64,000 nt of DNA. Source: Physcomitrium patens. Its lineage: Eukaryota; Streptophyta; Bryopsida; Funariales; Funariaceae. Under the pieces are notes generated by a model that was not told the DNA's origin, made no database searches, and saw only the letters and a list, made by a program, of their open reading frames with translations. A program made the position numbers and the translations under genes. Positions within the stretch are counted from its first letter, which is position 1, and every line of letters starts with the position of its first letter. The stretch spans positions 13,665,590-13,729,589 of the forward strand of contig NC_037274.1 of assembly GCF_000002425.4 (NCBI RefSeq), in the 5' to 3' direction. Of the stretch, positions 25,523 through 36,711 are shown one piece after another.

Positions 25523-26527
25523 ATGGCAGAGCTTGTTGAAATGAAGAGTACAATGGCACAAATGCAAGAACAATTGAGGGAGTTAATGCTTGCGATGCAT
25601 CAACTCAATTCACCAATACAGGAAAGAACAAGAATAGCAGAAAGTGGAGATATAGAGATGATCGGAGCTGCTTCAACATCTGCACCAAATCACATTCCTT
25701 CTCCAATTATACAACACCCTGTAAGCACTAGAGAATCAAGAATTGCTTTACTCGAGAAATTTGATGGTACAAGATGAAAGTTTCGAGGGTTCATCAATCA
25801 AGTACAATTGGCAATTGAACTTCAACCGCAAAGCTATCCAACTTCAGGATCACAAGTCAGGTTTATTGGCACTCTACTTTCTGGTTCTGCATTATTGTGG
25901 TTTTCATCTTTTTTTGAACAACGAAATCCAATATTGGACAATTTGGAAGCTTTTTTGGGAGAGTTTTGATCTATGTATGGTGAATACGATGCAATTTGTG
26001 TCGCAAAAAACTAGATCCGAATTCTACGAGAAAGAAACCGCTCAGTAACAATGTATGCTTCACAATTTCAACAACTTGCAATTGACATCAAGTGGGATGA
26101 TGCTGCACTCATCAGTCAATTTCTTTATGAATTGCAATACGAAGTAAAGAAATTGATGCTCAACTTACCTGATCCTCAAACTTTGAGTCAAGCAATCGAT
26201 TTTACGGTAAAATGTGACAATCGACTTTTTGAATTTTGATTTAAGAGTCGTACATGGGAACCTCAATGTTATTACTCAATGGCAATATCAGCATCTTCGC
26301 CAAACGTACATTCGAAAGTAGAAGACATGCAAATTGACGCGGTACGTTTTAAACCCCTAACTGAGCAAGAAAAGATTCGTCGTCGTCAAGAAGGATTATG
26401 TTTATACTGCGGAGAACCTAAGCACACTGCTCAACATTGTCCAAAGAAACGACGTAACTATAAAATGAGGGGTACGGCGGTCAAAGAAGACAACATGTCG
26501 GAAAACGGATTCATCCAGCTACAATAG
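25523..26527 (+). pseudogene. gag of element A, 334 codons with four internal stops
   Basis: Encodes the capsid/nucleocapsid precursor that forms the cytoplasmic virus-like particle. ATG at 25523 (MAELVEMKS) is the first ATG in the frame and is shared with B. The N-terminus is Q/M-rich and probably helical. A CCHC zinc knuckle CLYCGEPKHTAQHC lies near residues 293-306. In-frame stops are at 25775, 25967, 26012 and 26237. The one at 25967 is CGA to TGA relative to copy B; 25775 and 26012 are transversions; 26237 is also a stop in B. No indel relative to B (both 1005 nt). pol follows in the -1 frame, overlapping by 64 nt. Confidence 0.9.
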
Positions 26528-29500
26528 CGACCGTGCAGCTGGAACCTTGTACAATTCCTAATGAAGGTCCTATCCTCTCCTCAGAACCCTCTCCTTGTTT
26601 TATAATAGACTTATATTTAGGACCTAAGAATTACAAAGCCTTTGCTTTATTAGATTCGGGAGCCTCAACATGTTTTTTAGATGAACAATTTGTTAAAAGT
26701 CATGAAATACCTTTTGTACAGAAAACTAAACCCATACATGTAGAAGTCATTGATGGCAGTCCTTTGTCTTCTGGAGATGTCACTCATGAAACTTGCCCTA
26801 TAAAAGTAACAATAAACGGTCATGTTAGCTACATAGCTTTTAACATAATTAAATCCCCATCCAATCCAGTTATTTTAGGTTTATCCTGGCTAGAAAAATA
26901 TAATCCTCGAATAGATTGGAATTCTCGTAAACTTGACTTTTTCCAAAGCATTATTAATAGTTCTACCAAGCAAATAAAAAGTTATAAATCTAGTATAGTA
27001 AAACCCGTACTTATAGGTGCAAAAGCATTTATATACAAAGCAAAAGAAGGATCAACTTTTGCTATTTATGCTGCACGTATTTCTGAAAGCGTAAAGACTT
27101 CAAGTGGCATTCCAAGTCAATATCAGGATTATTAAGACATTTTTGAGAAAAAAAATGCAAATATTCTTTCTGAGCATCGCCCATATGATTGTTCAATCGA
27201 CCTCAAAGAAGGAACTCAGCCACCATTTGGACCAATTTACAGTTTATCGCAAGATGAGTTGGCTGAACTCAAGACATATATTGACAAGAATTTAGCCAAG
27301 AATTTCATACGCCATTCAAAATCTCCAGCAGGAGCTCCAATTCTATTCGTAAAGAAAAAAGATGGATCTTTGCGAATGTGTGTTGACTATCGAGGACTCA
27401 ACAAGATCACAATCAAGAATAGGTATCCATTACCTTTGATATCAAGACTCCTTGACCAGTTGAATCAAGTTAAGATTTATACAAAAATAGATCTAAGAGG
27501 AGCATATAAACTAGTACGAATCAAGGAAGGAGATGAATGGAAGACTGCGTTTCGAACCAGGTACGGATATTTTGAATATAATGTCATGCCTTTTGGACTC
27601 ACGAATGCACAAGCTGCTTTTCAACATCTCATGAATGATATATTTCGTGAATTCTTAGACAATTTTGTCGTCTGCTACCTAGACGATATCCTGATCTATT
27701 CTAATAACGTCGAAGAATATGAAATACATGTTCGTCAAGTATTACAAAAACTTAGAGATGCGGGATTATACGCCAAGATAGAAAAGTGTGTATTTCACAC
27801 TACTCAAGTTGACTTTTTAGGATACATCATTTCAAATGATGGTCTCATGATGGATTCTAAGAAAGTCTAGACAATCATGGATTGGAAGATTCCAAGGACA
27901 GTAAGAGATGTCCAATGTTTCTTGGGATTTGCCAATTACTATCGGATCTTCATGAAAGACTTTTCACGAGTTACAGCTCCACTTACACGCTTGACCATTA
28001 AAGACAAATTCCAATGGAATCAAGAAGCGGAAGCTGTATTTGAAGCTTTGAAGACATCGTTTGTATCTGCACCAGTTTTATATCGTGTTGACTTTTCCCA
28101 GGCATTTTTTATAGAAACAGACGCATCGGATTTTGCCTTGGGTGCAGTTTTGTCACAAATAGGAACAGATGACAAACTTCATCCGATAGCTTTTCATTCA
28201 AAAAAATTCTCAGCAGCCCAAATCAATTATGAGATCCACGATAAAGAACTGCTTGCAATCGTGGATTCCTTTCAAGAATGGCGTCATTATCTAGAAGGTA
28301 CTTCTAGTCTAGTCACTATATATACAGATCACAAGAACCTCGAGTATTTCATATCAGCACACGTGTTGAATCGGCGTCAAGCTCGTTGGAGTATGTCTTT
28401 GTCAAGATTCGAGTTCATTATCACTTATCGGCCAGGAAAACAACAAGGTTTGTCTGATGCATTGTCTAGACGTTCTTATTTTGCACCAAAAGAAGGAGAT
28501 ACAGTTTTTGAGCAACAAAGAACGGTCCTCTTGAAACCGGAGCAATTTCATCTCCGAGCAATGAAATCAACATTGACTATTGATTCAACTTTTCTCAAGC
28601 AAACCCAGTCTAGTATGTCCTCAGACCCTCTTGTTCATGATATTGAGAATAATTCTTTCAAGTCTCATGATTCTTCTAAGTTTGAGTTCAAGAATAATCT
28701 ATTATATTTTGAAGGACGCCTATATGATCCAAAAGGAGAAGCACGTTTACGTGTTCTTCAAGTACGTCATGATTTTCCAACAGCAGGACACTTTGGATAT
28801 AATAAGACTTTAGAACTCATATCAAGAGATTTTTGGTGGCCACAAATGTGGAAGTCAGTCAAAGACTTTGTACAATCATGTAATATTTGTTCAAGATCAA
28901 AAACTCCTCGTCATTGACCCTACGGACTTCTTAAGCCATTACCTATACCAGAACAACCATGGTCTTCTGTTTCTATGGATTTCATCACAGATCTTCCAAG
29001 CTTAAGATCTTATGATTCTATATTTGTAATATTAGATCGTTTCACCAAAATGGCACATTGTGTGCCATGTACAAAATCTATCACAGGTGAAGAAACAGCT
29101 AAGCTTTTCATTGATAATATCTATCGCTATCATGGATTACCTAAAGATATCATATCGGATAGGGGAACTCAATTTGTGTCGAGATTTTGGAAGACCCTTT
29201 TCAAGATTTTAAAAGTGGACATAAAGCTATCTTCGGCTTTCCATCCTCAAACTGATAGACAAATAGAGCGCGTAAACCAAGTCTTGGAGCAGTATTTAAG
29301 GTGTACCATCAATTACCAACAAGATGATTGGACAACCCTTCTGCCATTGGCAGAGTTTGCTTATAATAATACAATACATTCCTCCACGCAACAAACACCT
29401 TTCTTTGTCAATTATGGCTATCATCCACGACTTGATACTTTTGATTTTTCAAAAGTTGATAATCTTGCAGCAGAAGATATGGCAAATCGGTTGTCAGAGT

Positions 29501-30021
29501 TACATGCAATAATGAAGACGCAATTGAAGGAAGCTCAAGAACGACAAAAGATGAACGCAGATCTATATCATAAGGAGCAACCACAACACAACGTGGGTGA
29601 TAAGGTATGGCTACTTCATCGTAATATCAAGACCACTCGTCCTTGTGACAAGTTGGACTATCGAAGGCTAGGACCATTTTCTATTTGTGCACAAATCAAT
29701 CCAGTTGCATATCGTTTACATCTACCGAAGATAATGAAAATCCATCCAGTATTTTCCGTGTCTCTTCTTGAACCATACAAGATAGTGGACATACCAAGAA
29801 GACGACAAGCTCCACCTCTTCCTATAGAAGTGGACAATAATGAAGAGTTTGAAGTAGAAGAAGTCTTAGATTCAAGGCGGCGTCGAAATAAGCTGGAATA
29901 TCTTGTCTATTGACGCGGATATGATATTAGTGAATGCACATAGGAGCCAATGAAGAATCTTGCAAATGCAGCAAATGTGATGGAGGCTTTTCATCGACGA
30001 CATCCATCAAAATCAAGATGA
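26464..30021 (+). pseudogene. pol of element A: protease, RT, RNase H, integrase, chromodomain
   Basis: A single frame of 1185 codons with five in-frame stops (27133, 27868, 28915, 29911, 29941). All five are C-to-T or G-to-A relative to B. Domains in order: aspartic protease with DSGA near 26655; RT with [19 protein letters not shown] and the catalytic YLDD at about 27679; RNase H with ETDASDFALGAVLSQ and DHKNLEYF; integrase zinc region (H-H-C-C ending CNICSRSK); integrase core beginning near 28975 with SDRGTQF and a D,D,E arrangement; C-terminal chromodomain broken by the last two stops. In intact relatives this makes and integrates cDNA, with the chromodomain steering insertion to methylated histone H3. 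The frame opens at 26464, after a TAA at 26461. Confidence 0.95.
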
Positions 30022-30115
30022 AAACCTTTTTTATAAAAGAAACAACATCTAGGCAAGATAACATTCTACTTTCAATTCTTGTTCGTAGCTTCATTGTAGT
30101 AGTGGCACTCAGGAG

Positions 30116-30538
30116 ATGGAGAACCAACAACCAACGGATTTAACTCAAGAGCCTTCATTTGCTGACCTGCCGGACGAGACATTACGATTGTCACAACCTT
30201 CAAGACGACGCAATCGAGATGAAGATCTTCAAGAACGACATGTTCTTCCTCAAATAGATGGTGAGATACAACACGTTTGGTATCACGATTTGGGAAGGGA
30301 CTCCCGATGTTTGGTGATTTTACTAGAGGTAGGAACAACTCCTGATGGTGTTCCAAATATTCTATTCGAAGGAAGTTACGAAGGCCTCAACAATGATTAA
30401 ATAACTAGGTGGTCTTCCCGCCCTGATATGGGACACTACCGATGGTTGAGAGGCCCTATCAATCATCTTCGAAGAGAACAGAGATCAGAGTATGTGGCGA
30501 ATACAATTCGTCGCATCATAGATTTCCTCAACATATGA
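30116..30538 (+). pseudogene. Extra 3' ORF of the chromovirus family, copy A (one stop)
   Basis: A 140-codon sense ORF starting 95 nt after the pol stop, in a different frame from pol. It has one internal TAA (30398-30400) where B and D have CAA. The first 94 codons are open. The N-terminal third is polar with a basic/acidic run (RRRNRDEDLQER); the middle has HVWYHDLGRDSRCLVILLEV; the C-terminal part is basic (INHLRREQRSEYVA, IRRIIDFLNI). No signal peptide, transmembrane segment or nucleic-acid-binding motif is evident. Not gag, pol or chromodomain. A pyrimidine-rich stretch ending in AG lies just before the ATG, so expression from a spliced RNA is conceivable. Function unknown. Confidence 0.75.
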
Positions 30539-30565
30539 TGACCGCTCCTCGTGGAACTCGTCTCT

Positions 30566-30579
30566 AGAAGGGGGGATAA
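30566..30579 (+). other. Polypurine tract of element A
   Basis: The run agaaggggggataa ends exactly at the 3' LTR start, the normal position of the plus-strand DNA primer. Confidence 0.85.
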
Positions 30580-31139
30580 TGTCACGGCCATAATCATGTA
30601 AGCTAATAATTACATATAGAAATAGGTAGAAGTAAATAAAAGTAGATAAAAGTAAGTTAATTCTATAATATTTAATATGAAAGCTTCCTAGAAACTTCCT
30701 AGATACTGCTTTGACTTCATAGGTGTCTTTAATTGACTTTTTTGATTAGAAACGTGGTCAACAAGTTAGCCATGTGCCACACATGTTGTTAGCTTAAAGA
30801 TCAAGCTAACTATGTGGCCCACACGTAGAAAAACTTGTCTTGTAAGTCAAGGCATGTGCCCTACAAAGTCAACACATATTGGAGGTCCTATAGAATGTCG
30901 CCACGTAGCTCTTAGTTAGATAGTATATATAGAGACAAGAGTGAAGGCTTCTTCACTCTTGTCAACTCTTTTCTTGCTTCTAGTCTGTTTCAAGGGTCTC
31001 TAGTTTTCTTGTCTTTTGGCAATAGCCATTCCAATTTCTCTTTCAATATATATACTTGTTTATATATATTTTGTTACCTCTCTTTGAGTGAATGCTCACT
31101 TGTTTGAATTGTTTTTTCATCGAGTTCTTGTCCTTGACA
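30580..31139 (+). repeat. 3' LTR of element A
   Basis: 560 bp, differing from the 5' LTR at eight sites, all transitions. It repeats the TATA box and the hairpin (30934-30963). Confidence 0.96.
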
Positions 31140-31144
31140 GCTAG

Positions 31145-31520
31145 GGTTTAAAGCTACTGTTAGGATTTTGGTGATATCTCAAGATATGTATCGAATTTGC
31201 CATTGAATTTTTTGTGGTAGTTTTTGAGAGTATATTAGTACTTCATGTAAAATTTTAGGTTATTTGGATGGTCCAATCATGAAATATGAGCTATTGAAGT
31301 TTAAAAAATATTTCTTATAAAGATATATAAGGCTTTAAGATACTTTATCATACATTTGGGTGTTTTCTTGATACTTGGACTTATGTATTGATGTAATTGC
31401 CTTAAAAAGAAAAACGTTATATATATAAACTTGGTACTTTTATATTTTAGACTTGTTTGAGCATTTAGTAGCAATTAGAAGCTTAGTGCTTTCTTGAGGC
31501 AAACTCTCTCTATCCCAATA
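31145..31520 (+). repeat. Family J LTR copy J3, right part
   Basis: Continues J3 after the target duplication of A. It ends in aaactctctctatcccaata, matching the ends at 50513 and (reverse strand) 19732. Confidence 0.8.
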
Positions 31521-33199
31521 CCGTATGTAGTACATTGATCCAAACATTTACTTAGGTATTTCAAATGATCTTATTTTTTACGAAAAATATAAATATCATC
31601 TAAAAATATCTCTATAAACATTCATAAGTAATCCTGAAATGCTTGAATCATCATCCTTTAGAATGTAATTGGAGCATTACTTAACTCAAATGGCATAACG
31701 TGATTAGCAAATATTCCCTAATCTGTAGTAAAAGTAGTCTTTAGCTGATTTTTTTTTTACAATTTTAACTTGATTATAACCAAAAAATCCATCTAAGAAA
31801 GAATATCATTCATGCCTTGCTACGGCATGTAATATACTATCCATAAAAGGTAATGGAAAGTAATCTTTCTTTGTAGCTGCATTTAGTTTCAAAAATCCTA
31901 ACAAATTTTGATTTTTCTATTCTTCTTTGGCACCATCATAATTAAAAAAATCCACTCATTTTTTGGTACCAGATAAATAAAACCAACTTCAATAAACTTG
32001 TCTAATTTCTCATTCACTATTAGGAAATATTTTGGATAAAGTCGATGTTGCATTTGACGGACAAGTTTAGCATCCTCCTCCAAAATGCTCTGATGCTCAC
32101 AAATTTCTGCAGATACCTTTCAAATTAGCATAAGTCCAAGCAAAAGGAGATTTATGGTGAATAAAAAATTCTTTCCAATATGTCAACTCCTGATCCTAAA
32201 TATTTTTATAAATTTTAATGGTCCGAGGTATTTCATTTGTTGCCAAGTTAATAATTTGACATAAAGGTTCAACTATCTTTTCCTGTTTCAACTCCCTCAT
32301 GGATTTTGATCTATTCGTCAAATCCAACATATTGGAGGTACTCAATTCTGATTCCATTGCACTAATCCAATGCACATCATATTTGTTCATCCAATCTATA
32401 ATAACATGATCCAAATTTTTCATATTCGGTAGGTATATCAAATATTCTCTCAGTCCTCTATATTGATATACCACCCCATAATATTGAGTTGTCTCAAAAG
32501 ATACTCCTTCTTTTGGTACAATGATGTCTTCATCAAAACTGAGCTCATCATCAGATATCAATTCAGATGTTGGCATTTGAGATTCCTCAAGATAGTGTAT
32601 TAGATACATTTTTAATATCATCTTGTCTCTACCTTTCCCAATTGTCAAAGTACCATGATCCTAATTGTTCTTGGCTTTTGCTTGATAAAGCCAAGGTCAT
32701 TCCAATAAAATTGGATATAATAAAGTTAAACATTGTAATTGAAAAATAATATAGTCTATTTTGTATTTAATACTAGTAAATATGGTTTGAATATTTTATA
32801 AGTTATCCATTGGTTTAACCCGACTATGATCTGCCATCTATAATACCAATGTCGTACGTACAAAATAAGCTAAGTCTAAAGCATCTATTATATTTGCGTT
32901 CATTAAATTGATACTGGAGCCACTATCCACTTGGACTTCAGAAATCATAACGCCATCTATCAATACATCGATGGTTGGCACGTTTGGATTAGAATTCAAA
33001 CTAACCTCAAGAACTTCTTTGTTGCGTTGCTTACACCATGTTAACAATGAATTCAATATAGAACAATACTCTAATGCTACTGCTAGAAGTTGCTTCATTG
33101 AAATAGAAGGCTGAATAGTGTCCATATCTTTCAGAATGTCATAAGGCTCCATGTTTAAAGAAATTTCCAATGCTCTCTTTCTTTTCATTTGTTTTAGCT
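31521..33199 (-). pseudogene. Element G pol, first part: protease and most of RT
   Basis: Minus-strand remnants. The protease at 32838-33188 has an active-site-like VQVDSGSSINLMNA. A linker follows at 32196-32648. The RT N-terminus is at 31898-32083 (EKLDKFIEVGFIYLVPK), and the RT catalytic region near 31570-31600 reads a F-L-D-D box. The RT sentence stops at 31521 and resumes at 23876, across the J3 insertion. Stops and frameshifts are frequent. The lineage resembles plant non-chromodomain gypsy elements; no chromodomain is seen. Confidence 0.75.
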
Positions 33200-35743
33200 T
33201 TACTCCTTAATGTAATATATTTTTTTTTTCTGGACTAGGACTTTGAATAGCTGGAGGAGCTTTCTTGGAATGTCTGTCCACAAAAAGATCTTTTAATGGA
33301 TAAGATGTATCTTTGAACTACACAAAGGATAAAACTTCTTTAGACTCAATCGAGATCTCGATGGGTGAAACCTCATTGGTTTGATGGGTTAGGTGTCATC
33401 ATTGGTAAGATGCCCGGAATTAGATTTGATGTTCTTATAATTGGGTTGAATTGGTCCTTCGTAACAAATTCACCCAAGTATTGAATTGGTCCTTTTCTTT
33501 TTTGTTGGTTCTTGGTAAGTACTACTTCGAGACATTATATTCGATTTACTGAGAAATCTTATGGACGTTGATTATTACCTTCAATCTTAGTTTGTAGTTG
33601 GATCTCTTGATGATGGTTGTTGAAATTAAATAGAGCATTACACTGCTGATATGTATGCTCCAACTATTTATAATTTCCACAAGCTAGAATATAATCATCA
33701 TTAGCTCTTGGATTAGGACATTTACTAGCATAATGGCCAATCTACCTACAATGATAACAACGAAGTGGTCTTCTTCCACCTCCATTAGGCATATTAGGTG
33801 TCTCTATCAGTATATATCGACTAGGCCTATTCCAAGTTGAATTGGTAAATGATCCCGGTTGTCGTGTTGGTATAGAGGTAACTAAAATTAATTGCGATGA
33901 TGGAGAATATTGTTGATATCTCAGCTATTCCTTTACATAATTATGGTAGTTCAATGCAAAATTCGGATTATAATTCGGGCCTTGAAAGTTATTAAAGACT
34001 CAATTTTGTATATTTGAACAATTTTTTTTCTAGCCAAATGTATTTTTCATTTGAACTTGATTGATATTCCACTGAGTGGGTGGGATCATGGTCTGATTAT
34101 CAAACTATTGTTATTTTTTCCAATTCCAACAATTAGCTACCAAAAACTTTCTTCTACAGAATGTACATTGTACCATCATTTGTGGAAGTGAGGGATATTC
34201 TTTCACAAAATGACCTTGGTCCTTACAATTACTGTACCATATATTGGACCTAATATTTGTAGGTTTTGGCCTCTTCTCTTTATCTTTTGCCATATTAATT
34301 GCCATTTCTTCTATTTTCTTAGTCAAATTTAATAACAAGGTTTTATTAAAATCCTTTGGAGCTGATACTATTGGTAATTCTATTGTAGTCAAAGATTGCT
34401 GCTGATAAGAGAAGTATAGGAACTACGATGTTGCTATTTTTGGTAGTATAGCTTGCAATGGAGTGACGTAAACTATTCTCTATGTATTGGTACTTGAATT
34501 GGAACATGTATCAAATATTCTGGGATAACTATTCACTATTCTATTTCATGCCGAGATTTGATAATCTCTTTGAATTGAAATCATAGTGACTCTCGTAGTT
34601 AAAAATTGGTCATAATGGCATTCCTTTCAAATCTTGGCTCAATAAATAGATGCAATTATCGTATTTGGTTGAGCTTCTTTTACAAACATTTTTAGTTTGG
34701 GTGGGTGCAATCCGTTGATTAATATGGACAATATAAAAGCCTTTGGCATTTGATGATTCAGCCACTTGTAGAGTATAAGTGCCACATGGCCATAGTATAA
34801 TTCCTTTTCTCTCTTGGATTCATTTTGCTATTCATTAATCTTTCTTAAAATCGATCTTCAAAACCAATTAGGCAAAAATGGATTAAAAATGCATTCTTCA
34901 ATGGATCCCAATTAGAAAATTGATCCACAGGTTGGCAGTTATACCATTCAATGCCATGTCTTTTAAGATTTCTAGAAACCATCGAAACCAAATAACTTCA
35001 GTTATGCCATTATTGGCTACACATGCGGTCAGGAACTGAGCGAAGTGTTGATCTGAATCTATACCTGGCAAGCCTCTAAAAGTAGCTAATGGAGCTATAC
35101 TAGTTGTGCAATCACCCTCATCTCTCATTTGGACTACTATTGGAACTATTAGACCACTAGATGTCATTGAAGAGGACAATGTGTCGTTTAATCTTTTATT
35201 AAAATAACCACTACCTTTTCCAAATGTCTTTTCAAAACTTTTTAACCTCCTCAATTTACTATTATTATTCCTTAATAAATATATTGATTGAATTGAAGAT
35301 AAAAATGATGGATTTTAAAATATGTTGAATTGGTTCTTATTGGCAAGCAATTTATGCCATTCTATGAAACTAATTTTAATAGAATCGACAGTTTCTACTA
35401 TTAGAAAAGTATCCAATGGAGTACCTAATTCTTTTGTATTTCTTCTACTTATAGTTAACAAGCTCAAGAGGTATACTGTGCTATTGACAAAAGTTTCCAT
35501 GAGTACTTTTGGTAATTTTCTTAATGGTATATATGTCTAAAATATTAGAGATCGATGAGCTTTTGGATATGCTTGGATATGTTGATAAACATGCAACCAG
35601 GGCTTAATCCAACTTTGTAAACGCTTCTTTTCTAACTTGTATTTTTGCTTATTTTGTGATAATTTTCTTGCTTGTACTTTTTCTTGACTTTTTTTCAATT
35701 GGTGTGTTTTCTTTACTACAACATTGTCATTCTGAATAACCAT
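33200..35743 (-). pseudogene. gag of element G, decayed
   Basis: Minus-strand capsid-like remnants. At 34898-35254 a capsid segment contains FRGLPGIDSDQHFAQFLTAC and a WFRWF block, the arrangement seen in gag of plant gypsy elements. Two zinc knuckles follow: one near 34190-34240 has lost two ligands (a YSNCKDQGHFVKEY segment), and one near 33720-33760 keeps C-x2-C-x4-H-x4-C but has an internal stop. The start is uncertain; 35743 is the upstream limit of an open frame. A truncated relative of the same gag lies at 43571-44390. Confidence 0.7.
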
Positions 35744-35900
35744 AATCTTTCTATATATACTGATGAATTTCCTTCGTAACTTCCATCCAACTACCCTTTT
35801 TCTTCACTTTTAAACCAATTTTAATTTTATAATCTCTTTGCGCAACATCCAAAATTACTCATTCAGTAACTAATTCCTAATACTCAATACTATTGTTGAT

Positions 35901-35920
35901 TCCTGGCAGTGGTGCCAAAA
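35901..35920 (-). other. Primer binding site of element G
   Basis: On the minus strand, TTTTGGCACCACTGCCAGGA lies directly next to the 5' LTR end. From its TGG onward it resembles the TGGCGCCGTTGCCGGGGA primer site of plant Athila-type elements, the differences being mostly transitions. Confidence 0.75.
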
Positions 35921-36706
35921 TGTGGTTTTTCTTTTACTTATTCTATAATTTTCTTTCAGAATTAATCTATAGAGGGAAATTTAAACACATAGAAAGACTA
36001 TATGCATAAGCTTAAACATTAAGGTCACACAATTAACCATATTTTGAACCACTAAAATATCAACAAATAATACAATACTTTCTCCCCCTAATAATATTCC
36101 ATCAACTAATAATAATAATGTGTAATCCTACACTCTCAAAAGACTGTTCAAAACACATAAATTCCATCTAATACCAGAAATAACAATCTTTTACTCCAAC
36201 CAATCTTACTTCACATAATTTTTGTAATTATAAACTTCTTCTTTCAAAACACATAACTCTCAATTAACAACAATCATAATCTTCCATCTAGAATCAATCT
36301 TCCACAAAATTTGATAACAAAATTCCAATACCTTCTCATAATAATTCAATCACACAATCTCTAATTACATACTCAATATTTTATAAATCAATCTCTGATT
36401 TATTCCACAGATTTACTTCACAGTATTCAGAAACTATCCATTACTCTTCAACTATAAAGAAAACAAACAAAACAAAGAAGTAGCATCAATCTTAGCTTGG
36501 CTCATGACTATTATAGTCTGATACCTTCCATATCTTCTTCAACTTACTTATGCTTTACTTCTAAAATTCCAGATTCTAACCGTTATTTCCTACTTAATCG
36601 TTTCTCATAACTAATTTAATCATCCAACCTACTGAATTCACAATCCTAAGATTGATTAATCTACTTTATTCATATCTTAAAAAAATGAATTTCTATCTCT
36701 TTTACA
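35921..36706 (-). repeat. 5' LTR of element G
   Basis: 786 bp, TG...CA. Aligns end to end with 18049-18840 and is flanked on its right by the AAAAC target duplication (36707-36711). Confidence 0.9.
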
Positions 36707-36711
36707 AAAAC

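Larger units (their letters stand above)
24750..31139 (+). mobile_element. Element A: young full-length chromovirus, plus strand
   Basis: Two 560-bp LTRs with TG...CA ends (24750-25309 and 30580-31139) differ at only 8 positions, all transitions. Flanking 5-bp duplications are gcgag (24745-24749) and gctag (31140-31144), one mismatch. The interior carries gag, pol with chromodomain, an extra 3' ORF and a G-rich polypurine tract. Coding regions contain in-frame stops but no frameshift, so this copy is non-autonomous. It lies inside J3 and is the innermost element of a five-level nest. Confidence 0.96.
18049..36706 (-). mobile_element. Element G: complete Ty3/gypsy element, minus strand
   Basis: LTRs at 35921-36706 (5', 786 bp) and 18049-18840 (3', 792 bp) flank the element, with a perfect 5-bp target duplication AAAAC (18044-18048 and 36707-36711). 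The 3' LTR outer end is TA instead of TG, a G-to-A change. Internal order on the minus strand is primer binding site, gag with zinc knuckles, protease, RT, RNase H, integrase. It inserted into the telomere-like array of element I's 3' LTR. Two J LTRs (19732-20985 and 23877-31520) were later inserted into it, the second containing element A. Confidence 0.88.

Noticed and set aside
26012-26014. Stop recoding in pol of A as a deliberate mechanism
   Set aside because: The pol stops of A and B are at different codons and mostly fit deamination, so random decay is the simpler reading; only the gag TGA is shared.
29927-30130. Minus-strand 67-codon frame opposite the 3' end of element A, with a relative on the plus strand at 3444-3644
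   Set aside because: Antisense shadow of the chromodomain and extra-ORF region; conservation follows the sense-strand coding.
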